Under the pieces are notes generated by a model. That model was not told where the DNA came from. It searched no databases and was given only the letters and a program-made list of their open reading frames with translations. From positions 26,387 to 90,386 of the forward strand of contig CAYZBJ010000005.1 in assembly GCA_964476625.1 (NCBI GenBank): DNA of 64,000 nucleotides, given 5' to 3'. The stretch is from JAMLIN01 sp964476625. GTDB taxonomy: Bacteria > Pseudomonadota > Gammaproteobacteria > Burkholderiales > Burkholderiaceae_E. A program made the translations under genes and the position numbers. This document shows, one piece after another, positions 1 to 8,800 of the stretch; position 1 is the stretch's first letter, and the number at the start of each line of letters is the position of its first letter.

Positions 1-352
1 GGCACAGGAAGCCGAGGGGCTCGGCGGGATCGGCGCGAAACTGGTGCCAGGTCAGCGGCTCGATCTCGACCAGGTCATGGGCGGCGATCGGGTGGACCGC
101 ATCGCCCACCAGCACCCGGCCGCGGCCGCGCAGCACCAGCACCGCGTGGGTGTGCTGGTGGCGCTCGAGGGTGGAATGGCCGCCGGCGGCGACTTCGAAG
201 TAGCGCCATTGGGTGCCGGCGGGGACTTCGTCGAACAGCACCTGGCGGGTGACGTCGCGAAACGGTGCGGCGCCTTCGTCCTTGTAGCGCAGCAACTCGA
301 CGCCGTCCCAGCGAAAGCCTTCGCGCGCATGTCGAACCGTCGGCCTGCTCAT
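1..352 (-). CDS. Cupin domain protein (C-terminus beyond window)
   Basis: The minus-strand frame from the ATG at 352 stays open to the window edge, giving 117 residues with the C-terminus missing. Around residues 50-75 it has the cupin motif 1 pattern, with HQHTH followed by a glycine-rich strand (LRGRGRVLVGD). A second strand region with a histidine (LTWHQF) follows. These residues are the usual metal ligands of small single-domain cupins. The start codon overlaps the stop of the upstream RuBisCO-like gene by four bases (ATGA), so the two are translationally coupled and probably act in one pathway. The substrate cannot be named; isomerases, dioxygenases and sugar-binding proteins all share this fold. 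Confidence 0.8.
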   Translation of the reverse strand, partial: MSRPTVRHAREGFRWDGVELLRYKDEGAAPFRDVTRQVLFDEVPAGTQWRYFEVAAGGHSTLERHQHTHAVLVLRGRGRVLVGDAVHPIAAHDLVEIEPLTWHQFRADPAEPLGFLC

Positions 353-1530
353 GCGTCGATTCTACCGGCGCCGCTACCCGCCTCGCGAACCCGCGTCGCG
401 AACGCGGCTGCTCGCGCCTCGAGCCCGTTGCCGGCCTCGAGCAGGTTGCCGCCGATCAGCAGCATGGTGTCGGGGCCGAAGAGCCCGAGCATCTCGTCGA
501 CCCGGTCCACCCGCATGCCGCCGGCCGGGACCGGCATGGCCGGGCGCAGGTCGCCCAGCGGCTCGCGGGCGGCGGCAACGATCGCCTCGCAGGTCGCCCG
601 CGAATAGCCGAAGCGCCCACCATGGTTCGGGAAGATCGTCGCGTCGGCGCCAAAGGCCCGGAACAGCCGGCCAAGGAGCAGGGCCGGCGCGATCGCGGTG
701 CCGGCAAGCGCTGGGTGGGCGATCAGCGGCACGCCCGCTTCGGCGCGCAGCAGTTCGGCGAACACCGGCGCCCCGAGGACCATGGGGCAGGCGAGCAGGG
801 CGCCCACGCCCGCCTCGCGGGCGACGCGCAGCTGGGCGACCAGCCGACCCGGGCCGCCCGAGAGATTCGGCGCATAGACAGTGTGGCCGCCGGTGGCGCG
901 GTTGGCCGCGTCGATTGCTCGTTGCACCGCCGGCACCCGGGTCTCGAAGGGCGCCACCGCCTGCTGGGCGATGCCGTGGTCGTCCTTGATGACGTCGATC
1001 CCGGCCCGCGCGAAGCGTCCGGCCAGCTCGGCCAGCGCTGCCGGGGCCATCCCCTGGGGCTTGAGCGCGGTGCACGACAGTGGCCGGTCGCCGGCGCCGC
1101 AGGCGGCGCGCAGCCCTGCGATCCCGAAGGCCGGACCGGGCAGGGCAGCCAGCAGCGAAGCCGGCAGGCGGGCGTCGAGCAGGCGCACGTCCGCCTGCAG
1201 GGAGCAGTTGCCGAAGAGCATGTTGAGCAGTTGGCCCGGCTCGTTCCCGATGGTCGCGACCGCGAGCGAGATGTCGACCTCGAAGGCGCTCGCCCGGCCC
1301 GACCGGTTCGCCGATCCCGGTTCTCCCGCCAGGGGCGCGATCCGTTCGACCCGGCCCGGCACGGTGGCGCGGATCGCGGCGTCGCCGATCGCTCCGGCCG
1401 GCATCTCGACGCTCTGCTCGAGCGCGAGCGCGTCGGCCCGCGCCTCGACATGGGCGGGATCGGTCTCGACGCGGTAGCGCACGAGGAGTCGGTCGGCGGG
1501 CGTGGCCGCCGGTGTCGCGGGTCGGTTCAT
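349..1530 (-). CDS. RuBisCO-like protein (form IV RLP)
   Basis: The 393-residue product keeps the RuBisCO large-chain order: an N-terminal alpha/beta domain, then GPAFGIAGLR near 131-140, the first catalytic lysine region ALKPQG (K157), the IKDDH segment (K182, D183, D184), HPALAGT, and the glycine-rich phosphate-binding GGRFGYS. In true RuBisCO the third segment reads KDDE with a carbamylated Lys; here the last metal ligand is His185. The protein therefore belongs to the RuBisCO-like group, whose members act as enolases, isomerases or decarboxylases on sugar phosphates or acid sugars. I cannot assign the reaction. The start at 1530 was chosen because the 20 residues upstream of it look non-coding. 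It is coupled to a downstream cupin gene. Confidence 0.85.
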   Translation of the reverse strand: MNRPATPAATPADRLLVRYRVETDPAHVEARADALALEQSVEMPAGAIGDAAIRATVPGRVERIAPLAGEPGSANRSGRASAFEVDISLAVATIGNEPGQLLNMLFGNCSLQADVRLLDARLPASLLAALPGPAFGIAGLRAACGAGDRPLSCTALKPQGMAPAALAELAGRFARAGIDVIKDDHGIAQQAVAPFETRVPAVQRAIDAANRATGGHTVYAPNLSGGPGRLVAQLRVAREAGVGALLACPMVLGAPVFAELLRAEAGVPLIAHPALAGTAIAPALLLGRLFRAFGADATIFPNHGGRFGYSRATCEAIVAAAREPLGDLRPAMPVPAGGMRVDRVDEMLGLFGPDTMLLIGGNLLEAGNGLEARAAAFATRVREAGSGAGRIDA

Positions 1531-1673
1531 CGGTGGTCGTTGCGCGGGGTGGGGCCGCGGCCAGGGGGAAGCGCCGACGCAGTTTAGCAATGCACCGTAC
1601 GATGCGGGGTTCCCACAGCCGGCGCGGCCTGCCCGATCCGACTTCGCCCGCCCGTTCCCATGCGCCTGACCAG

Positions 1674-3065
1674 ATGACCACCGCGACGAGCCTCGATCGG
1701 ATTCGCCAGGGCCCGATCCTCTCCACCCTGCTGCGCCTGTCGGCGCCCAACGTGCTCGCCATGGCGCTGGCGGTGCTCGTGGCCATCGCCGAGACCTTCT
1801 ACGTCGGCCGGCTCGGTACCACGCCGCTCGCGGCGCTCGGCCTGGTGTTCCCCTTCGCCATGCTCACCGGGACCCTCTCGGCCGGCGCCATGGGCGGCGG
1901 CGTGTCCTCGGCGATCGCCCGCGCGATCGGGGCTGCCGACATGGCGCGGGCCCACGTGCTCGCGATGCACGCGATCCTGATCGGCGGTGCGATGGGAATC
2001 GTGTATTCGCTGACCTTCGTGTTCGGTGGCGCGGCGATCTTCCGCTGGGTCGGCGGCGAAGGCGGGGTGCTCGCCGAAGCGGTCCGCTACGCCAACGTGC
2101 TCTTCGCCGGCGCGATCTTCGTCTGGATGAGCAACACCCTCGCATCGGTGGTGCGCGGCACCGGCAACATGCGGGTGCCTTCGACCGGCCTGGTGGTCGT
2201 CGGCCTGACCCAGGTCGTGACGGGCGGTGTGCTCGCCTTCGGGCTCGGGCCGTTCCCGGCGCTGGGCATGGTCGGCGTCGCGCTTGGCAACATCATTGCC
2301 TACGCCAGCGGCACCTGCTTCTTCGCCTGGTATCTGCTCAGTGGCATCGGCCGGCTGAAGCTGCGGCCGGGCGGCTTCCCGGTGCGCCGCGAACTGCTCG
2401 TCGACATCCTGCGGGTCGGCGCCCTGTCGTGCCTGTCGCCCCTGCAGACGATGTTGACGATGCTGGTGTTCACTTCCCTGCTCGCGCGCCTGGGCGAACT
2501 GCCGCTGGCCGGCTATTCGATCGGCCTGCGGCTCGAGTTCCTCGTCACCTCGATCTCCTTCGGGGTCGGCGTGGCCTCGGTACCCATGGTCGGCATGGCG
2601 ATCGGCGCCGGCGACGTCCCGCGGGCCCGCCGCGTAGCCTGGGTGGCGGCCGGGGTCAGTGGCGCGATCGTCGCGGTGGTCGGCCTTGGCGTGGCGATCT
2701 GGCCCCATCTCTGGGCGGATATCTTCAGCCAGGATGAGCAGGTCCTGGACTATGCCTACCAGTACTTGCGCATCGCCGGACCGATGTTCCCCCTGCTGTG
2801 CGCCGCCCTGACCCTGTATTTCTCGTCCCAGGGCGCCGGCAAGATGCTCGGCCCGGTCATCGCCGGCACCGTCCGCCTCGGCCTCGCCCTCGGGGTCGGC
2901 TTCTGGCTCGCCTCGCACGGCGCCCCCGCCTGGCACTACTTCGTCCTGACGGCGGCGGTGATGGTCTTCTACGGGATCACGATGGCGGGCCTCATGCACC
3001 TCACCCCGTGGGGGCCGAAGGACTCAAGGGGGAGGCCGCAGGCCGAGCCGGCCAGGCGCACATGA
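1674..3065 (+). CDS. MATE family efflux transporter
   Basis: A 463-residue, very hydrophobic protein with about twelve predicted membrane segments in two homologous halves. Its N-terminus (LRLSAPNVLAMALAVLVAI, then ETFYVGRLGT) is typical of the MATE / NorM-DinF group of Na+- or H+-driven multidrug exporters in the inner membrane. The start was placed at ATG 1674 because MATE homology begins within a few residues of it; the longer open frame upstream is Arg/Ser-rich and overlaps the divergent RLP gene. It is transcribed divergently from the RLP-cupin pair, so it could export a product of that pathway, but this is only context. The substrate is unknown. Confidence 0.9.
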   Translation: MTTATSLDRIRQGPILSTLLRLSAPNVLAMALAVLVAIAETFYVGRLGTTPLAALGLVFPFAMLTGTLSAGAMGGGVSSAIARAIGAADMARAHVLAMHAILIGGAMGIVYSLTFVFGGAAIFRWVGGEGGVLAEAVRYANVLFAGAIFVWMSNTLASVVRGTGNMRVPSTGLVVVGLTQVVTGGVLAFGLGPFPALGMVGVALGNIIAYASGTCFFAWYLLSGIGRLKLRPGGFPVRRELLVDILRVGALSCLSPLQTMLTMLVFTSLLARLGELPLAGYSIGLRLEFLVTSISFGVGVASVPMVGMAIGAGDVPRARRVAWVAAGVSGAIVAVVGLGVAIWPHLWADIFSQDEQVLDYAYQYLRIAGPMFPLLCAALTLYFSSQGAGKMLGPVIAGTVRLGLALGVGFWLASHGAPAWHYFVLTAAVMVFYGITMAGLMHLTPWGPKDSRGRPQAEPARRT

Positions 3066-3223
3066 TCCTGACGGGCGAGCAGGATCTGCTCGAGCTTCAC
3101 CCCTTCCACGGCATCGAGATACTCGGTCCGACGGACTTCCTGGACCGTCCGATCGATTGAACCGGGCGCGTCCGCCGCGATGGCGTGTGCGGAAGGTTCG
3201 TCCACCGGTTCTCACACCGGTTC

Positions 3224-3628
3224 TCAATCGGGTGGCGGGGCGAACTGCTCGATCACCTGCTGCTCGGTCAGCATGGGCGTCTGGTTGGCGAAGGCGTAGT
3301 ACCCCGGCTTGTTGTCGATGTAGATCTGGGTGGCGAGCTCGAAATCGGTCGAATCGAAGGTCCCCGCCGGGATGAAGTACTCGCCCGTCGCCAGGAGCTT
3401 GTAGTAGAGATGGGTGCCACACTGCTTGCAGAAGGCCCGCTGCGCCCAGTCCGACGAGGCATGGACGGCGATCTGCCCGGTTCCCGTGAACTCCACGTTC
3501 GGCCCGCAGTGGACCGCGAGCATCGGCCCACCGCCCCATCTTCGACAGAACCCGCAATGGCAGGCCCCGATCTCCTTCGCATCCGCACAGGTGAAGCGAA
3601 CCGCGCCGCACAGGCAATGACCGTTCAT
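3224..3628 (-). CDS. GFA family zinc protein (glutathione-dependent formaldehyde-activating-like)
   Basis: A 134-residue protein of normal length for the GFA/CENP-V fold. The zinc-binding cysteines are all visible: C5 and C7 (CLC), C23, C25 and C28 (CHCGFC), and C67 and C70 (FCKQC). Family members bind structural zinc and were named for Paracoccus Gfa, which speeds the reaction of formaldehyde with glutathione. Most paralogues in other bacteria have no proven activity, so the formaldehyde role is not claimed here. It sits on the same strand as the SRPBCC and thioesterase genes, with short gaps. Confidence 0.88.
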   Translation of the reverse strand: MNGHCLCGAVRFTCADAKEIGACHCGFCRRWGGGPMLAVHCGPNVEFTGTGQIAVHASSDWAQRAFCKQCGTHLYYKLLATGEYFIPAGTFDSTDFELATQIYIDNKPGYYAFANQTPMLTEQQVIEQFAPPPD

Positions 3629-3701
3629 GTCCGTCCTCTCCTCGGGAATGGGCAGGGACTCGTCCCTGCGGGATGTCCGCCTGACATGGCCGTGTGGTCT
3701 C

Positions 3702-4148
3702 CTACTCGGTGATGTCGGGCTCCACCAGGGCGGCGAGTTGCAGAAGGGACTCCTGCCAGCCGAGATAGCACATCTCCACTGGTATGACCTCGGGGATGTT
3801 GTCCTGGACCACCGACAGTTCGGTACCGCAGCTTACCGCCCCGAGCTTTACCTCGACCTGCATGACACCAGGCAGGTTGGGGTCGTCGAACTTGTCGGTA
3901 TAGCGGATCAGCTCGTTGGGCACGAGTTCGAGGTATTCGCCCCCGAACGAATGGCTGTTGCCGGTCGAGAAGTTGCGAAACGACATGCGGAAGCCGCCGC
4001 CGACGCTCGGCTCCATCTGGTGCACCGTGCAGGTAAAGCCGTGGGGCGGCAGCCACTTGGCGAGCGCATCGGCTTCGAGGAAGGCGCGATAGACCTTCGC
4101 GGGCGTGGTGCCCAGGACCCGATGCAGGCGGACGGTTCGTGAAGACAT
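3702..4148 (-). CDS. SRPBCC / AHSA1-like domain protein
   Basis: A 148-residue protein with the START-like lipid-pocket fold of the AHSA1 (activator of Hsp90 ATPase homologue 1-like) group. The opening VYRAFLEADALAKWLPP and the internal GGEYLELVPNELIRYT are the typical helix and strand landmarks of this family. The start at 4148 is supported by an AAGGAGT ribosome-binding site about six bases upstream; the longer open frame is not needed. Family members bind small hydrophobic ligands or act as unknown stress proteins, and no ligand can be predicted. It may be co-transcribed with the GFA gene downstream. Confidence 0.88.
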   Translation of the reverse strand: MSSRTVRLHRVLGTTPAKVYRAFLEADALAKWLPPHGFTCTVHQMEPSVGGGFRMSFRNFSTGNSHSFGGEYLELVPNELIRYTDKFDDPNLPGVMQVEVKLGAVSCGTELSVVQDNIPEVIPVEMCYLGWQESLLQLAALVEPDITE

Positions 4149-4281
4149 GGATGACTCCTTCGCATGGATGAGGGACCAGGCCCGGTGAGTCCGGGCCCTG
4201 ACCTCATGACGATCGAGCGTGGGGGTTTTCGACGGGATCGACAGGCAGCGGGCAGGATCATTCGCCTCCGGCCCCGGGTCT

Positions 4282-4704
4282 TCACGCCTCGTTGCGCAGC
4301 TCGATCGTCGAGATGGTGCCCTGGGCCACCGCACACAGCGCCTCGGTGTCGCCATCCCGGCTCAGGACCTCGCAGCGGCAGACAGCCTGCGTCCGTCCTG
4401 CATGGACGACGGTAGCCCGGGCGATCAGGACATCCCCAATGGCCGGGCGAACGTAGTTGATCTTGAACTCGGACGTGACCACCGAAGGGCCCAGGGCGAA
4501 GCCGCCGGCAAAGGTGAGCGCATTGTCCGCCGCGTAGGAAACGACCCCACCGTGGACAAAGCCGTGCTGCTGCTTCAGTTGTTCGGTGATGGGAACGCGA
4601 AGCTCGATTCCCTCGGCGGAGAACCGGGCAAGCTCGGTGCCCAGAAGCCTGCTGAACGGCTGGGCTTGCAGCGCCTGTTGCGCGACGTCGAGGGAGATCG
4701 GCAT
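4282..4704 (-). CDS. PaaI-type hotdog thioesterase
   Basis: A 140-residue single hotdog-domain protein. The HGFVHGG signature lies at 47-53, followed by an acidic residue (D60) in the central helix, which is where PaaI-type thioesterases carry their catalytic Asp. These enzymes hydrolyse acyl- or aryl-acyl-CoA thioesters in the cytoplasm, often as housekeeping CoA-recycling enzymes of aromatic degradation. No phenylacetate genes are near, so the natural substrate is open. It lies upstream of the SRPBCC gene on the same strand, with a gap of about 130 bases. Confidence 0.88.
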   Translation of the reverse strand: MPISLDVAQQALQAQPFSRLLGTELARFSAEGIELRVPITEQLKQQHGFVHGGVVSYAADNALTFAGGFALGPSVVTSEFKINYVRPAIGDVLIARATVVHAGRTQAVCRCEVLSRDGDTEALCAVAQGTISTIELRNEA

Positions 4705-4830
4705 GTCACGGATCCGTCGAGGTGCTTGTCGTGACGCCCGACCTTAACGCGGGAAGCGGGTGGGTCGCAAGAGCGGACCGCTTCCTGCAAGCAATTCCCA
4801 GCAGCAGACGATCGATGAATGCGTCGTTGC

Positions 4831-5550
4831 TCAGGTTTCCCGCATGCGTACGAACAGATGCGTACTTTGAGAATCTCCGTTCCCATGAGCCGATTTGACG
4901 TCGAGGTACGGTTGCGCCCTCACCAGTTCACCGAGCTTCTTGCATCCAAAATTACGCGGATCGAATGACGGATCATTCCTCAATACCAAACTGCCAACCG
5001 TTGACAGTGGTGCCCAACCATCCTCCTGGGCCGCAGCTGCAATAGCCGAACACAAGAGCGGCCTGAGGGCGGTTCCTTCGGATGCGTCCGCGAGCGGCTC
5101 GGCGGAAGGCTTCCGAAGAATCTCCGTGTAGATGAATTTGTCGCATGCTGCGACAAATGGCTTGGGTGTCTTCTGTTCTCCGAATCCGTACACCGAAAGT
5201 CCGGCCTCGCGAATCCTCGTGGCCAGGCGAGTGAAGTCGCTATCTGACGAGACCAGGCAGAAGCCGTCTACTTTGCCGCTGTGCAGAATATCCATGGCTT
5301 CAATGATCAGTGCGGAGTCCGTGGCGTTCTTCCCTGTCGTGTACCTGAACTGCTGGATGGGTTGGATCGCATGAATATGCAGGACGTCCTTCCAGCCAGA
5401 CAGGTTCGGTGTCGTCCAGTCACCATAGGCTCGCTTCACAGTCGCTGTGCCGTATCGCCCTGCTTCAGCGAGCAGATCGGCAATGACGGAGGCCTGGGCG
5501 TTGTCTGCGTCGACCAGTACCGCAAGATTGTCGCTGGTTGAGGATGGCAT
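4831..5550 (-). CDS. NYN domain ribonuclease-like protein with C-terminal LOTUS (OST-HTH) domain
   Basis: A 239-residue two-domain protein. Residues 8-150 form a NYN/PIN-like nuclease domain of the LabA/DUF88 group, with conserved acidic positions at LVDADN (D14), NATDSAL and SSDSDF. Residues about 160-235 look like an OST-HTH/LOTUS winged helix, which binds RNA in other proteins. This pairing is a known bacterial architecture, thought to act on RNA, but no target is established. The coding region and the stretch beyond its start are visibly richer in A/T and use less GC-biased codons than their neighbours, which suggests transfer. Confidence 0.88.
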   Translation of the reverse strand: MPSSTSDNLAVLVDADNAQASVIADLLAEAGRYGTATVKRAYGDWTTPNLSGWKDVLHIHAIQPIQQFRYTTGKNATDSALIIEAMDILHSGKVDGFCLVSSDSDFTRLATRIREAGLSVYGFGEQKTPKPFVAACDKFIYTEILRKPSAEPLADASEGTALRPLLCSAIAAAAQEDGWAPLSTVGSLVLRNDPSFDPRNFGCKKLGELVRAQPYLDVKSAHGNGDSQSTHLFVRMRET

Positions 5551-5892
5551 AGAGGGTCCGGGTTCAATGGTCAGTCAGGCCGGGCTTGTCGGGTGCGGGG
5601 TCATTGCCTTTCTCCTGAGGTTCTGCGCGGCATTCCTGATGTACTGCAACTGCAAGCGGTTGCCATGGGTCAGTCGAACCCCACGACCTCCCTCACTGCA
5701 ACGCCCGATGGTCGCGCAACACGCCATGTCTCCGCTGCGAAGGATTCAGTCGAATTACACGCTGCAGGCGGAAGCCCCTGCCCCTTTTGGCCGATGAGCG
5801 GTCGCGAAGCGCCGTCTCGAGGAGCGGATCTCTGGGTTGCCTAGGCCGGCGGTCCAATTGTTGCCGGCCGCGGGTGCTTCTACGGTGGGCGC
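5551..5892. other. Intergenic region without a supported gene
   Basis: A stretch of 342 bases between the divergent NYN gene and the RHS gene. Open frames exist on both strands but none has a ribosome-binding site together with recognisable protein sequence. It must hold the promoters of both flanking genes. Base composition is lower in GC than the RHS gene. No tRNA cloverleaf or convincing hairpin was found. Confidence 0.5.
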
Positions 5893-8800
5893 ATGGACCG
5901 CTGCGCCGAAACCTTCGACTCCCTGCCTCGCTCATGCCGGCTGCGGCTGCGTTTGCTGCGTTTGCTCGCGGGTTTGCTGATGCTGCTTGCCTGCCTCCCG
6001 ATGGGTGCGTTCGCCCAGCCTTGCCCGCCAGCCGACGGCGCGCCCGGTGTCGCCGGCGACATCGCTTCCTGCGAGCAGTCCGAGCCGGCGAGCCTGCCGC
6101 GGGATGGGCCGGCGCTCGGCGTCGGCAATCCGGTGGACCTCGCCACCGGCGCCAAGTACGAGCGGCGCGTCGACATCGCGCTGGCCGATACCGCGCAGCT
6201 GCCTGGGGCCGGCGGCGATCTCGCCCGTGTGCTCGCGCTCCAGCCGGGCCTGCCCTTCGTGTTCAGCCGGCACTTCGTCGGTGGCGCCGATGACCACGGC
6301 CTCGGGCCGGGCTGGCGCCACGGCTTCGATACCCGGCTGGCTTTCCGGGGCGGCCGGCAGCCGCGCCTGCAGATCCTCCAGGCCGATGGCCGCCGCATCC
6401 CCTTCGGGCGCACGGCCAAGGGGCGCTTCACGGCGGCGCGGCCTGCCGACGGCGTCGTCCTCGCGACGGCTGGCGGTGGCTGGCAATGGCACTGGCCCAA
6501 CGGGCGTCGCCTGCATTTCGACGCCGGTGGCCGCCTGCTGCGCATCGAGTCCGCCAGCGGTGATCGCCTGTCGCTGCGCCATGCTGCCGGACAGCTTGCC
6601 GAAGTTCGCGACCGCGGTGGCCGCAGCCTGCGCCTGCGCTGGCGGGGTGGGCGCCTCGTCGCTGTCGAAGCGTCGGAACTCGGCCGGGTCGCCTTCGGCT
6701 TCGATGCCGTTGGCCGGCTCGTCTCGGCGCGCGCGCCCGACGGCCGCCTCGAGCACTACTGGTACGAGGATGCGGCCGACCCGCTTCGGCTGACCGGCGC
6801 CGGTCCGACCGAGGTGGTTCGCAGTCGTTTCGCCTACGACGCAGTTGGCCGCGTGGTGCGTTCGCTCGCCGCCGGGGCGCCGGCCACGGATGAACTGCAA
6901 CTCGACTACACCGTCGCGGCCGACGGCGCTGGCGGCGCCACGCGAGTCCGCGGCCCGCGCGGCGACGCGGTCTACGAATGGCGACGGATCGGGCCGGACC
7001 GCGTTGCCCGGCTGGTCGCCGCCAGCGGCGTCGCCTGCCGGCGCTGCCCACCCACCGGCATGCGCTGGGAATGGAACGAAGCGGGCCTGCTCGCCGGCGC
7101 GGGCGGGCTGCGCTACCGCCACGACGAGGCCGGCCGGCTCCTGGCCATCGAACGGCCGCAGGCCGATGGCGCCGCGAACGCTGCCGGCAACGCCCCGATC
7201 GAGACCCGCCGGTATCGCGATCCCGACGCGCCCGGCGCTGGCATTCCCGCCGAGCTGGTCCAGCCGAGCGTCGCGCCGGGTCGCTGGCGCCGCGCCAGGA
7301 TCGACACCGATGCCAGCGGCCGGATCATCGCGATCGACGAGGACGGCTTCACCCCGGCTGGCGCGCCGGTGGCCCGGCGCATCCGTCTGCGTTATCACCC
7401 GGGCGGTATGCCGGCGGATCCGCTTGCCGGGCGGCTCTCGGCGATCGATCGACTCGGGCCGAGGGATTCGCAGCAAGTGCTCGCTACCATCCGGCTTCGC
7501 TACGATGCTCGTGGCTGGCTGGTCGGCATCGACGGCCCCGGCGAGCTGGCTCGCGAGATCCGACGCGATGCGGCGGGGACGGTGTTGCCCGACCCGCCTG
7601 CTCGCCTGGCCGGAGACCTCGCGACCGGATCCGGTATCGGCCCGGACATCGACAACCGGCTGCGCCATCCGGTCGGTACTCGATTCCGATCCTCGCTGGC
7701 TGCATCGCCCGCCACCCTGGTCCTGTCGGGCCATGGCGAGCGGGCCCGCATCGATGCCGCCGGCCGCATCACCCGGGAGCACTACGACGATCTCGGGCGG
7801 CTGGCGCGCAGCGAGGATCCCCGCATCGGCGCCATCACCTACGAGTACGACGACCTCGACCGGCTCGCGGGCATCACCTGGCAGGACGGTACCCGCTGGT
7901 CGTTCCGTCGCGATGTCGCCGGCCGGCCACTGGAAATCGTGCGGGCGCGTGGCGGCGAGCGGATCGCGAGCCGGATCCGCTGGCAGGGCGAACATGCGCT
8001 GCGCATCGATCATCCGGTGCAGTCGAGTCGCGCCGAGTACGACCGCGCCGGGCGACTGGTCTCGATCGAGCATCGCCTGCTCGGCGCCCGCCACCACCAG
8101 TCCTTCAGCTACGACCTTGCAGGTCGCCTGCAGGTCCGGCAGCTGCCCGATGGCAGCCGGCTACGCCACGAGTACGACGCCGAGGGCCGGCCGCTGGCCT
8201 TGTACTGGACTGCGCCAGGAGGCGTCGAGCAGGTACTCGTCGATCGGGCGCAATACCGCGCCGGGCGCATCGATTCGTTTCGGCTCGGCGGCCGGATCGA
8301 GCAGCGCAGGGCGTTCGACGCCGACGGCCGGCTCGCGATCCTCGCCTGGTCCGGCCGGGCCGACTACCCGCGCTGGCGCTTCCGGTGGCGTCGGGATGGG
8401 CGCCTGGCGGGCATCGATTCCGCGACCGACAGTCGTCGCTTCGCCTGGGACCGCCGCGGTCGCCTGCTGGTCGACCAGCGCCGGGCCCCCGGCGAGAAAC
8501 CCACCGTCGAGTACTTCGCCTGGGGGCCGGCGGGCGACTCCCTCGGTCATCGCGACCCGAATGGCCGTACCCGAAGGATCGCCATGGCCGGTGCGCCCGC
8601 CACCGCCGGCCTGCCGACGCGGCATCGCGGCATGGCGCTCGACTACGGGCCGCAGCGGCGCATCCGCAGCGCCAGCCTCGACGGCAAGGTACTGGCCCGG
8701 TACCGCTACAACGCGCTCGGCGAGCGCGCTATCCGGGAGGTCGGCGCCGAGCGCCACGGCTATCTCTACCATCGCCGGCAGCTCCTCGCCGAGACCGACG

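Noticed and set aside
2969..3205. A 78-codon minus-strand frame after the MATE gene
   Set aside because: It overlaps the MATE 3' end, has no clear ribosome-binding site and matches no family I know.
5640..5760. Possible tRNA-like sequence in the gap before the RHS gene
   Set aside because: A GGTTCGA-like element on the minus strand exists, but no acceptor stem or anticodon arm can be drawn.
5932..8097. A 721-codon open frame opposite the RHS gene
   Set aside because: The high-GC RHS gene leaves its antisense frames open; the translation has no family features and the RHS repeats are unmistakable.
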